DNA of 15,355 bases from contig JAKPSO010000341.1 of assembly GCA_029571495.1 (NCBI GenBank), forward strand, positions 1 to 15,355. Direction: 5' to 3'. Shown here piece by piece: positions 1 to 6,508 of this stretch (positions within the stretch are counted from its first letter, which is position 1; the number at the start of each line of letters is the position of its first letter). The stretch comes from Pseudomonadota bacterium (GTDB lineage Bacteria > Pseudomonadota > Gammaproteobacteria > Burkholderiales > Casimicrobiaceae). A program made the position numbers and the translations under genes. Below the pieces are notes generated by a model. The model saw only the letters and a list, made by a program, of their open reading frames with translations. It was not told the DNA's origin and searched no databases.

Positions 1-475
1 ACGTGAAGATCGGCAGCCCAAATTTGTCCGCCATCTTCATCAGGCGCAGCGCTTTGCGATAGCCCTCGGGACGCGGCATGCCCCAATTGCGGAGTACTTT
101 TTCCTTGGTGTCGCGGCCTTTTTGGTGGCCGATCACCATGCAGCTCTGGCCGTCAAACTTTGCCAAGCCGCCGACAATTGCCGCATCGTCCGCAAACGCG
201 CGGTCGCCGTGTAGTTCGACGAAATCCGTGAACAAACCGTTTGCGTAGTCGAGCGTGTACGGCCGTTGCGGATGACGCGCCACCTGCGCGATCTGCCACG
301 GCGTGAGCTTCGCGTAGATCGATTTGTTCAGCTCGGCGAGCTTCTTCGTGAGTTTTTTGACCTCGTCGGACACGTCAAGCTGATCGACACCGTGGTGTAA
401 CTCGTTCAGCTCGTCAATTTTGGTTTGCAGCTCGCCCAGCGGCTGCTCGAAATCGAGATAGGTTTGTTTTGCCAT
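1..475 (-). CDS. accA: Acetyl-CoA carboxylase carboxyltransferase subunit alpha (5' part, runs off left edge)
   Basis: With AccD, AccA forms the cytosolic carboxyltransferase that moves CO2 from carboxybiotin to acetyl-CoA, the first committed step of fatty acid synthesis. About 158 N-terminal residues are visible. They begin MAKQTYLDFEQPLGEL and include the family blocks WQIAQVARHPQRPYTLDY, GDRAFADD and GHQKGRDTKEK, then EGYRKALRLM. The alpha-helical N-terminus and the start of the crotonase-like domain are therefore present, and the rest lies outside the window. The start is the ATG at 475-473. No Shine-Dalgarno sequence precedes it. Instead TAAAAT lies 7 nt upstream, as described at 483-488. 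A small membrane protein gene is 31 bp upstream on the same strand. The identification rests on strong similarity to known AccA sequences. Confidence 0.96.
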   Translation of the reverse strand, partial: MAKQTYLDFEQPLGELQTKIDELNELHHGVDQLDVSDEVKKLTKKLAELNKSIYAKLTPWQIAQVARHPQRPYTLDYANGLFTDFVELHGDRAFADDAAIVGGLAKFDGQSCMVIGHQKGRDTKEKVLRNWGMPRPEGYRKALRLMKMADKFGLPIFT

Positions 476-482
476 GCGTGAC

Positions 483-488
483 ATTTTA
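483..488 (-). promoter_or_regulatory. Candidate -10 box of a leaderless accA promoter
   Basis: On the minus strand TAAAAT (five of six consensus bases) is followed by exactly seven bases (GTCACGC) and then the accA ATG. A CTGACG hexamer lies 16 bp further upstream and matches four of six -35 bases. Transcription from such a -10 would begin at or within a base or two of the ATG. This is inference from spacing only. Confidence 0.4.
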
Positions 489-506
489 GGCGGTCGACGC
501 GTGGCG

Positions 507-866
507 TCAGAATCGTCCGGTGTCCTTCTCTCGTGGTGCCAAAATGCCGTGCACTTTGTTGTCCGGCACTGGTGCGAAGCGCGCGATCAGCATCATCAAG
601 CCCGAGAAGATCATCAGAAGCGGAATCACCAAGCGCGAATGCCATCCCAGCGCGAAATAGCCATACCACGCAACCCCCATCGCGATCAGCACTGGCCCCG
701 CGACCAGCGACTTCTTGGTCACGCCGTCAAGCACAAGAATCAACACGCCTGCGACCACCAGCGCGAGCGCGACGAGCGTATTCCAGTTCGGAATCCAGCC
801 GTAGTTCCATCCCAACATCGCCAAGCCACCCGCAATCAAGACGACCGGAAGTGTTGCATCACGCAT
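507..866 (-). CDS. Small four-helix membrane protein, unknown function
   Basis: This encodes a 119-residue hydrophobic protein with four predicted transmembrane segments, at roughly residues 5-20, 30-47, 54-74 and 79-96. A short polar tail (PDNKVHGILAPREKDTGRF) follows. I do not recognise a named family, although the layout resembles the small glycine-rich transmembrane domains of cell-envelope stress proteins. The frame extends further upstream, but the ATG at 866 is chosen because GAGGA lies at good distance before it and the hydrophobic part begins directly after. accA follows 31 bp downstream, so the two may be co-transcribed. No function is inferred. Confidence 0.75.
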   Translation of the reverse strand: MRDATLPVVLIAGGLAMLGWNYGWIPNWNTLVALALVVAGVLILVLDGVTKKSLVAGPVLIAMGVAWYGYFALGWHSRLVIPLLMIFSGLMMLIARFAPVPDNKVHGILAPREKDTGRF

Positions 867-1011
867 TGATGATTCCTCAAAGAGCAGGGCACGCGCCCGC
901 AATGGGGCGAATTGTGGTGGTTTCTTGTGGGCGATGCAAATGGCGAGGGCACTGCTCGCGCCAACACGTGCCTCGACTACATCGCGCCGATTTCGGCAAC
1001 ATGATGTGAGC

Positions 1012-1275
1012 CTATTTCCAGCCCTGCCGCCACTTAGTTTCGTCGTTTAGCTCGCGCCAAGGGATAGTGAAAGCGCGCTTCGAGTAAGTGGCCTCGATTT
1101 CGATGAAATCGATTGGCGTGCCGAGCTCGTCGGGTCCGATGAGTTTGGTGACGATGAAATGTTTCTCTTTGTTTTGTGGCTGTGTTGCCGTCCACTTCGT
1201 GAGTAGCAACTTTTTGGGGTTGAGGCGGCGTGCGCTGCGGTCGGGTTTCGGCTGATAGCCGTTGCTGGAGTCCAC
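1012..1275 (-). CDS. TIGR02450-type small Trp-rich conserved protein
   Basis: The C-terminal 60 residues match the short Trp-rich conserved family known as TIGR02450. The visible blocks are NPKKLLLTKWTATQPQNKEK, then HFIVTKL, then YSKRAFTIPWREL, ending KWRQGWK. The function of the family is unknown. Members are usually about 65-90 residues. The frame is open up to ATG codons at 1410 and 1470, but those would add 45-65 residues with no family resemblance and a noncoding look, and 1470 would overlap the divergent gene. The GTG at 1275 gives 87 residues and is a best guess without a good ribosome binding site. GTG 1362 and ATG 1410 remain possible. The domain call is firm and the start is not. 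Confidence 0.75.
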   Translation of the reverse strand: MDSSNGYQPKPDRSARRLNPKKLLLTKWTATQPQNKEKHFIVTKLIGPDELGTPIDFIEIEATYSKRAFTIPWRELNDETKWRQGWK

Positions 1276-1457
1276 GAGACGTTGGCTTTCGTTGAGCGGT
1301 GTGCGGCCATTTTGTACTGTTTGCTTTGCGTTGAAGCCGGGTGCATGTAGGACGCCGCTCACGGTACTTCGCGCGGGTGTCTGGCTGCGCGGTTGCGAAC
1401 GCTTTCGCATACTCAGTTCAATGCAGTTTTGCACGACACACACGTAAAGGCTCGGTT

Positions 1458-2009
1458 GTGAATCATTCATTTCAATGCAAATTTCTGCTTATCGCGGCGG
1501 CAATATTGACGCTTCCCATGGCGCTTGCTGCGGACTTGAGCCGCACGGAATATCGCAGCAGCAAAGCGCGCATCGACGAAGATTACAAGGTCGAAAAGCT
1601 TGCATGCACGGCACTGATCTCGAATGCGCGCGACGTGTGCATCGAGGAGGCGAAGGGCCGCGAAAAAAATGCGCGGGCAGAACTGGAGTACCGCTACACG
1701 GGCTCCATTCGCGACATGGACAAGATTGCGGAAGTGAAGGCGGACGCGGCATACGCCGTCGCCAAAGAGAAGTGCGATGACTTCGCGGGCAACGACAAAG
1801 ACGTCTGCGTGAAAGAAGCGCGCGCTGTGGAAGTGGCCGCGCGGGCGGACGCGAAGACAGCGGTGCAGATACGCGAAGCGAAACTTGACAACGCAGACAA
1901 GAAGCGCGACGCGGACTTCAACGTTGCCGCGGAGCGCTGCGATTCGCTCGCTGGTGCCGCGAAGGCCACGTGCATCATGGAAGCGAAAGCTCGCTTCTAC
2001 AAGTTGTGA
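1458..2009 (+). CDS. Secreted alpha-helical protein with three CX10C repeats
   Basis: This encodes a 183-residue protein. The GTG at 1458 is chosen because AAAGG lies 7 nt upstream and a signal peptide begins directly after it: a short polar start, a hydrophobic core LLIAAAILTLPMALA, and likely cleavage after residue 24. The mature part is rich in Ala, Lys, Glu, Asp and Arg and should be almost entirely helical, with coiled-coil character. Three repeats about 55 residues apart each carry a C-x10-C pair (C50/C61, C106/C117, C161/C172) in the pattern CxxxxxxxxKxxC(I/V)xEA(K/R). Periplasmic disulfides within each pair are plausible. Similar small helical proteins occur in betaproteobacteria, usually as hypothetical proteins or misnamed TolA-like. 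The function is unknown. Confidence 0.85.
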   Translation: MNHSFQCKFLLIAAAILTLPMALAADLSRTEYRSSKARIDEDYKVEKLACTALISNARDVCIEEAKGREKNARAELEYRYTGSIRDMDKIAEVKADAAYAVAKEKCDDFAGNDKDVCVKEARAVEVAARADAKTAVQIREAKLDNADKKRDADFNVAAERCDSLAGAAKATCIMEAKARFYKL

Positions 2010-2208
2010 GCGCCGCTCACGGTGACGCTGGCGAGTCCACGTCGCGTGATGATCGCGTCTATGGTGCCGAAGAAATTGAGCGAGGCGAGATGGCCTGCAA
2101 TGACGGCTACGCGGCGCGGCTCATGATGGTCGCGCGACCGCAAGAAACTAGCGCCGGCAACTTGCCCGTCGCGACAGCCACGTTTTCAATCACTGAAGAG
2201 GAAATACT
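2010..2208. other. Intergenic region without a convincing gene
   Basis: This is 199 bp between the helical secreted protein and the DUF3309 gene. A plus-strand frame (1970-2212) crosses it, but it overlaps the end of the previous gene in another frame and encodes no recognisable protein. Apart from the GAGGAAA ribosome binding site just before 2209, I see no clear promoter or hairpin. Confidence 0.5.
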
Positions 2209-2484
2209 ATGAGCATCGGAACCATCTTACTCATCATTCTCGTGCTGCTGCTAATCGGCGCGATCCCGAGTTGGCCGCACAGCCGGAGTTGGGGCTACGG
2301 TCCCAGCGGCGGTCTGGGTTTGTTGCTGCTGATCCTTGTAGTCCTGATGGTGATGGGGCGAATTCGAGAGCGCGTGAGATTTGAGCCGGTGCGGGGATTA
2401 CAGCTTTTTAGCGCTATCGACCGTAGAGTGGTCGTTTCGCGTATAAAAGCTGCATTATCGACAAACAGAAAATACTGGCTGTAA
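2209..2484 (+). CDS. DUF3309 mini membrane protein with an extended C-terminal tail
   Basis: This encodes a 91-residue protein. Residues 1-52 match the DUF3309 family: a first hydrophobic segment (TILLIILVLLLIGAIP), the signature WPHSRSWGYGPSGGLG, and a second hydrophobic segment ending VMGRI. Family proteins normally stop near here, at about 50-53 residues, and their function is unknown. This one continues for 39 residues with no similarity I recognise. The tail uses codons unlike the neighbours (ATA, AGA, TTA, ACA). Residue 53 is CGA, one base away from the stop TGA, so the tail looks like run-on into former noncoding DNA. The start is well supported by GAGGAAA before the ATG. Confidence 0.85.
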   Translation: MSIGTILLIILVLLLIGAIPSWPHSRSWGYGPSGGLGLLLLILVVLMVMGRIRERVRFEPVRGLQLFSAIDRRVVVSRIKAALSTNRKYWL

Positions 2485-2496
2485 GCGCCTATGAGC

Positions 2497-2524
2497 GGTG
2501 GTTACAGTGAAAAAGCTGTTCACC
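2497..2524. terminator. Weak imperfect hairpin between convergent genes
   Basis: GGTG (2497-2500) and ACAG (2504-2507) can pair with CTGT (2516-2519) and CACC (2521-2524) around an A-rich loop. It lies between the end of the DUF3309 gene and the end of gspN, where a bidirectional terminator would be expected. No T-tract follows on either strand, so this is tentative. Confidence 0.2.
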
Positions 2525-2542
2525 TTCGACATTTCGAACGCG

Positions 2543-3205
2543 TCAAAAGGCGATTCGTTGCACCGGGCCGGTGGCGGGCACGAGTTCTAGGTTGCCGTTA
2601 GCACGCGTCGGCGCGAGATTGATTTTGCCGTCCAGTCGTCCGCTCCCGCCGCGATTGCTCAGCATGCAGATCGTCGTACGTGAATCAGCGCCCGGCGCAC
2701 AGTCAGCGCTAACCTCACCTAACGACACGTCCGCGGCGCCTGCACGGTAGGTTGCGTCGGCGGCACGCAGGCTGCCCTTAATGGTCATCGTTTGCGGCGA
2801 CACTGTTGCGCTTGCAATGTCCGTAGTTACGCCTGTAGAGGCCGCGCCCATGTTCGCGCCCATCATGTACTGTACCGGCAGCAGCGCCGTCACGCGCTCC
2901 ACGTGAAGCGACCCGTTCAATGCGTCGACGGTGACTGCGCCGGTTAAACCTTCCTGCAGTTCGCAGCGCACACCGGCTGGCGACATCGACGGGCGACACG
3001 CCCATGCCACTGGGATGGCGGGCGCGACGCCGATCACGCTCAGGAGCGCGCGACCGTTCCACAGGCTGCCCGAAACTCGATGCAGTTGTACAAACTTTGA
3101 AGCCTGCGTTGGCACGAACGCGGCGATCACCGACGCGGGAAGCTGCCAAACAAACACGCCAAACGCGATAAGCAGCAACGCAAAGAACGCAGCGAGTTTT
3201 TTCAT
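2543..3205 (-). CDS. gspN: Type II secretion system protein N
   Basis: GspN is an accessory inner-membrane protein of the T2SS whose soluble part faces the periplasm. This protein has 220 residues, a little shorter than usual. It has one N-terminal membrane anchor (about residues 5-28), then the family-type stretch SGSLWNGRA near residues 45-53, followed by a beta-rich periplasmic region. Two cysteine pairs, C70/C81 and C169/C180, could form disulfides. The start ATG overlaps the gspM stop as ATGA, which fixes the start and implies coupled translation. It is the last gene of the gspGIJKLMN operon. Sequence similarity is moderate, but position and topology support the call strongly. Confidence 0.88.
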   Translation of the reverse strand: MKKLAAFFALLLIAFGVFVWQLPASVIAAFVPTQASKFVQLHRVSGSLWNGRALLSVIGVAPAIPVAWACRPSMSPAGVRCELQEGLTGAVTVDALNGSLHVERVTALLPVQYMMGANMGAASTGVTTDIASATVSPQTMTIKGSLRAADATYRAGAADVSLGEVSADCAPGADSRTTICMLSNRGGSGRLDGKINLAPTRANGNLELVPATGPVQRIAF

Positions 3206-3606
3206 TGCGCGCGCTCCGCGGTCACTGCGAATACTGTTCCGCTGCGTGTGACTTTGACTTGCCGCAGAGCAACTTTCGCGGCGTCAAGCGCCGCGAGGCT
3301 CGCGCGCAGCTCGGAGGCGTTCGCGGCTTGCCACACGAATTCGTCGCTACCGCCAGCAGGTGCCGCGCTACGCCGGATATTGAAGCGCGCGAACACGGCG
3401 TCAGCGCTAGGCGCAGAACTCGATGCCGCAAACGACGGGGTGCTCTGCCACGCCAATTTCGTCGCGGCGTCGTTCGTGCGATTCATTGCCTGCGCACGTA
3501 GCGAGATGAACGTGAACGTCGCGGCAAGCGCCAGTGCGATCACCAACACGTAAACGAGCCGACGCTTGAGAAGTGGTGTCATGACAGGAAAGGCGAACTT
3601 AGTCAT
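3202..3606 (-). CDS. gspM: Type II secretion system protein M
   Basis: GspM is an inner-membrane platform protein that partners GspL and links the assembly ATPase to pseudopilus growth. This protein has 134 residues, with one transmembrane helix at about residues 18-37. A low-complexity linker follows, then a small C-terminal periplasmic domain (about 70-134) consistent with the ferredoxin-like fold of the family. It is shorter than typical GspM proteins of about 150-170 residues. The ATG overlaps the gspL stop (ATGA) and the stop overlaps the gspN start (ATGA). A second Met at residue 9 is a possible alternative start. The call depends partly on operon position. Confidence 0.85.
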   Translation of the reverse strand: MTKFAFPVMTPLLKRRLVYVLVIALALAATFTFISLRAQAMNRTNDAATKLAWQSTPSFAASSSAPSADAVFARFNIRRSAAPAGGSDEFVWQAANASELRASLAALDAAKVALRQVKVTRSGTVFAVTAERAQ

Positions 3607-4565
3607 GGTAGCGCGACCCGTAGGCGTGGGCTCGGTACGCGCGTCGATTGCACCGCGAATCCGTTGGCCTCAAGAATCTTTGTGACTCGCGACACGGCCG
3701 CAGCATCCGTCGCATCAGCAAGTACGAGTACCCATGCCTCACCGGCGAAGGTCGCGCTTTGCAGGTTCGCGGGCACGTCCGGTGCGACGGTCGCGATGCG
3801 CTCGAATAGCGCGCCGGGACCTTGCGCAATGGTCTGCGTCCCGGGCACCCTCGCTGCGGACTTCTGCGTCAGTGCGAACTGCACGCCCGCCAACACGGCG
3901 CACGCCAGCGCACCCGCCGCGCACCAGCGCAGCGCGCGATCAAGCGACGTGATCTGTGGGCTCACACGCGATTTCGGCGGCACGACAAGCTCAACCGCCG
4001 AGGTGTCTGGCAGAGCGCCGTCGGCAAAGTCAACGCCACTCGCAGCACGCCAGTAGGCAAGCGTCTCCTCGGTTAGCGCTGTGCGATCGCGGTTAACCAA
4101 AATGCATTGCGCTTTCGCCGCGTTCGACACGGCTCCGAGCATTGCGGCCACGACAGAGGGCAACGTGCTCGCCGTGGCGCTCGCGGCGCTTGGCGGGTCG
4201 GTGGACTCAACAGCTGCAGCGCCGCGCTCCCCGACGATGTATCCGTGCGGGGCGTTGATCCAAAACATCTTGCTCGGCTGCATCAGTCCGAGTAGTCGCG
4301 TCGCGTGCGGCGTCGCCGGCGAATCGGTGCGCGACACGCAGTAAGCGACGGCGGCCTCGTCGGGTGAGTCGGCAATGGCGATCGCTGCAATCCGGAGTCC
4401 GTCCGTGATGCCTAAGTCGCGCGTGAGCGCGAGCGCCGCCGCCTGCAACTGCTCGCTGCGCGTCAGGCGCGCAAAGGCCGGTACGCGCAGGCGCACGACG
4501 CCCAGCGCGGGAGGCGCGAGCTCGGTGGCTGCGTTAGGCGAATTTTTTACGGACGAGTCAGTCAC
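3603..4565 (-). CDS. gspL: Type II secretion system protein L (compact)
   Basis: GspL anchors the secretion ATPase GspE to the inner membrane and pairs with GspM. This protein has 320 residues, against roughly 380-450 for most homologues. It shows a cytoplasmic region (1-210), one transmembrane helix at about 212-232, and a small periplasmic domain (about 265-320) with the strand-helix-strand pattern of the GspL C-terminus (SATFAGEAWVLVLADATDAA). The cytoplasmic part appears shortened relative to the actin-like domain of better known members. The start is GTG at 4565, 19 bp after the gspK stop, with no evident ribosome binding site. The stop overlaps gspM. Confidence 0.86.
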   Translation of the reverse strand: MTDSSVKNSPNAATELAPPALGVVRLRVPAFARLTRSEQLQAAALALTRDLGITDGLRIAAIAIADSPDEAAVAYCVSRTDSPATPHATRLLGLMQPSKMFWINAPHGYIVGERGAAAVESTDPPSAASATASTLPSVVAAMLGAVSNAAKAQCILVNRDRTALTEETLAYWRAASGVDFADGALPDTSAVELVVPPKSRVSPQITSLDRALRWCAAGALACAVLAGVQFALTQKSAARVPGTQTIAQGPGALFERIATVAPDVPANLQSATFAGEAWVLVLADATDAAAVSRVTKILEANGFAVQSTRVPSPRLRVALP

Positions 4566-4584
4566 GGAGCCGGGAGAAAATGAA

Positions 4585-5511
4585 CTAGGCGTTGGAGATG
4601 ATGCGAGAAATCAGCACAGGGCGAGCGCTGGTCGGTCGAAAGATGTGTAACTGTACGCGATGCGCGACGCGTTCGAAGCGGATGAGTGATTCGACTGCGA
4701 AATACTGGGTGTTGCCGCTGAACACGCCGTCGGCGTTGGGCTGGCCTATGACCGTGGCGATGTCGCCGCCACTTGAAAACGGTTGTTGTGTGCGACGAGC
4801 TATCGCCTTGTCGATGGCGTCGCTAGTTGCTGCCGGAAACGCAGCGGCGATCAGGGCACGCGGGGCGGTGTTGGCGTTGATGGGGGTCGCTTCGGGCAGC
4901 ACGATGGTGGTCGCGGCGAGCGCTCGCACCGCACGCTCATCAAAGCCCGGCACGTCCAAGAGATCGTTGAAACTTTGCAGCGGCGCATTGCGCAGCGCGC
5001 GACCGTAGCGCTGACGCTCGCTTTGCCCGTCGTTCGTGGTTTCGTCGCGATCAACGGCGTCGACCAGTGCGTCAACAAGTTTGGAGTCGAGCCCAGATTG
5101 CGAAAACAGCGTTCGCGCTAGTGCAATGTTTGCGGCGCTTTTCACGCCCTGCGGCGCGACGTTGTTGAGATTAAAGCTCGCCTGCAAGTCGGTGATACGG
5201 CCTTCGATCGTGCCGCCTTCCACGGGTGTAGGCGGCAGCGCCGTGGCCCACAGCTCGCCGTAGTGATCGACCGGTCCGAGGCGCGCATCGGCGGCGAGCA
5301 CCGTCATGGCCCACGAAGCCGCCGCGTCCGCCAGCGTGTAGCTGGCCTGCGTGTCGCGCGCCCGATACTCGCGCTCCAACCAACCTGAGAGCGGAACGAT
5401 CATTTGCACGGCGACGGCCGCGCCTAGCGCGGTAAGCAACATTGCGATTACGAGCGCCGCGCCGCGTTGTGAAGGGCGCGCTGGGCGTAGTGAGTTGGGA
5501 CGGCTCGTCAT
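4585..5511 (-). CDS. gspK: Type II secretion minor pseudopilin K
   Basis: GspK is the large minor pseudopilin that caps the pseudopilus with GspI and GspJ. This protein has 308 residues. The prepilin signal ends at QRG|AALVIAMLLTAL (Gly17), and like other GspK proteins it lacks Glu at position +5 of the mature chain. The globular part shows family landmarks: SFNLNNVAP, the helical insertion around QSFNDLLDVPGFD, INANTAPRALIAA, and YFAVES near the end. The start ATG at 5511 overlaps the gspJ stop as ATGA. The prepilin peptidase is not encoded in this window. Confidence 0.94.
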   Translation of the reverse strand: MTSRPNSLRPARPSQRGAALVIAMLLTALGAAVAVQMIVPLSGWLEREYRARDTQASYTLADAAASWAMTVLAADARLGPVDHYGELWATALPPTPVEGGTIEGRITDLQASFNLNNVAPQGVKSAANIALARTLFSQSGLDSKLVDALVDAVDRDETTNDGQSERQRYGRALRNAPLQSFNDLLDVPGFDERAVRALAATTIVLPEATPINANTAPRALIAAAFPAATSDAIDKAIARRTQQPFSSGGDIATVIGQPNADGVFSGNTQYFAVESLIRFERVAHRVQLHIFRPTSARPVLISRIISNA

Positions 5512-6068
5512 CGCAGCGCAAACGTACGTTCAACCGTGTCCGTAGCTGCGCCGACGCCTGCAGGAGCGATACGAATCCGCAGCGCGCGTGGATAGGTCGC
5601 AATCGTAGGCGTGAAGGCCACGCCGTCCACGCTATAGGTGAAGGTCACGGCGTTGACATCGGCCATTGGAGTGTGTGCACTCCCGCCGTCTCGCGTGATT
5701 CGAAGCGCCGGCTGCGCGCCGTTGTCGTTCATACCGGCGGAGATCTGCGCGGTCGAGTAACGCACAACGGCCGCCGTTGGATTGCCGTTAATCGCGGGTT
5801 GCAGCAACATCAAACTGTCGCTATTGCCGGAAAACTCGGTGAGCGAGGCGCGACGGAGATCAGCTTCCAGCGTAGCGAACAAGTCGTCAATGCGTTGCCA
5901 CGTCGACGCGTCGGCGATCACCCGATCGCGTGAAGTTTGCAATGCATCGATGGCGCGCCAGCCAGTCAGCGTCATGAGACTCGCAATCGCGAGCGCGATC
6001 AGGATTTCGACGAGCGTCATGCCGTGGGCTCGTGCACTTCCTCGACGAATTGCGGGGATCGCACTCAT
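5508..6068 (-). CDS. gspJ: Type II secretion minor pseudopilin J
   Basis: GspJ joins GspI and GspK in the pseudopilus tip complex. This protein has 186 residues. The cleavage site is RAHG|MTLVEILIALAIAS, with Gly16 before the cut and Glu at mature position 5, followed by the N-terminal helix and a beta-rich C-terminal domain. The open frame extends about 75 codons upstream through gspI. The ATG at 6068 is chosen because it sits just before the prepilin signal and overlaps the gspI stop (ATGA). The stop in turn overlaps the gspK start. Confidence 0.93.
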   Translation of the reverse strand: MSAIPAIRRGSARAHGMTLVEILIALAIASLMTLTGWRAIDALQTSRDRVIADASTWQRIDDLFATLEADLRRASLTEFSGNSDSLMLLQPAINGNPTAAVVRYSTAQISAGMNDNGAQPALRITRDGGSAHTPMADVNAVTFTYSVDGVAFTPTIATYPRALRIRIAPAGVGAATDTVERTFALR

Positions 6069-6508
6069 GGTTGCGAGGAGAAGCCGACGGCCTGCGCAAG
6101 CACATAACCGTCGCCACCACTGCGCGTGACAGTCACTTCGACACGCGAGAAGAGGGGGCTCGGAGTGGCGCTGACCTTTGCGACAGAAGTGAATTCGACG
6201 CCGCCTTGTCGCGCCTGTTGGGTGAGCACGGCGCCCGCACTGGCTTGCTGCGGCTGCATTCGAATTTCGGCGAGCGTGTTGTGCGCCACCCACCGCGCCA
6301 GAGTTCGGTCGCGCAGTACACCCTGATCGACGGTGGCGACGAGTGCAGCGCGTGAAGCCGCGATGAGCCCTGTGGCGAGAATCGCCGAGGCAACGAGAAC
6401 TTCAATGAGACTAAAACCAGCGGCGGTGCGTTGACGTAACGCGCTTGTGGGAGCGCAACACTCTGGCAGCGCCGCGTTGTCAGCGCCGATGCGTTTTAGA
6501 GGTTCCAC
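6065..6508 (-). CDS. gspI: Type II secretion minor pseudopilin I
   Basis: GspI is a minor pseudopilin that nucleates the tip with J and K. This protein has 147 residues with the prepilin site AAG|FSLIEVLVASAIL (Gly31, Glu36). The leader is long at 31 residues and is mostly polar. The GTG at 6508 is the only plausible start I find and overlaps the 3' end of gspG by 13 bp. That GTG lies in the loop of a perfect inverted repeat (see 6500-6514). The C-terminal part VEVTVTRSGGDGYVLAQAV fits the family. In most T2SS operons gspH would come before this gene, but here it directly follows gspG. Confidence 0.92.
   Translation of the reverse strand: MEPLKRIGADNAALPECCAPTSALRQRTAAGFSLIEVLVASAILATGLIAASRAALVATVDQGVLRDRTLARWVAHNTLAEIRMQPQQASAGAVLTQQARQGGVEFTSVAKVSATPSPLFSRVEVTVTRSGGDGYVLAQAVGFSSQP

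Noticed and set aside
474..1009. Two plus-strand frames (131 and 158 codons) across 474-1009
   Set aside because: They are antisense to the four-helix membrane protein, which has a good ribosome binding site and clear membrane segments.
1970..2212. 80-codon plus-strand frame that ends in an ATGA overlap with the DUF3309 gene
   Set aside because: It begins inside the previous gene in another frame, has no ribosome binding site, and its product has no recognisable features. The ATGA overlap is probably chance.
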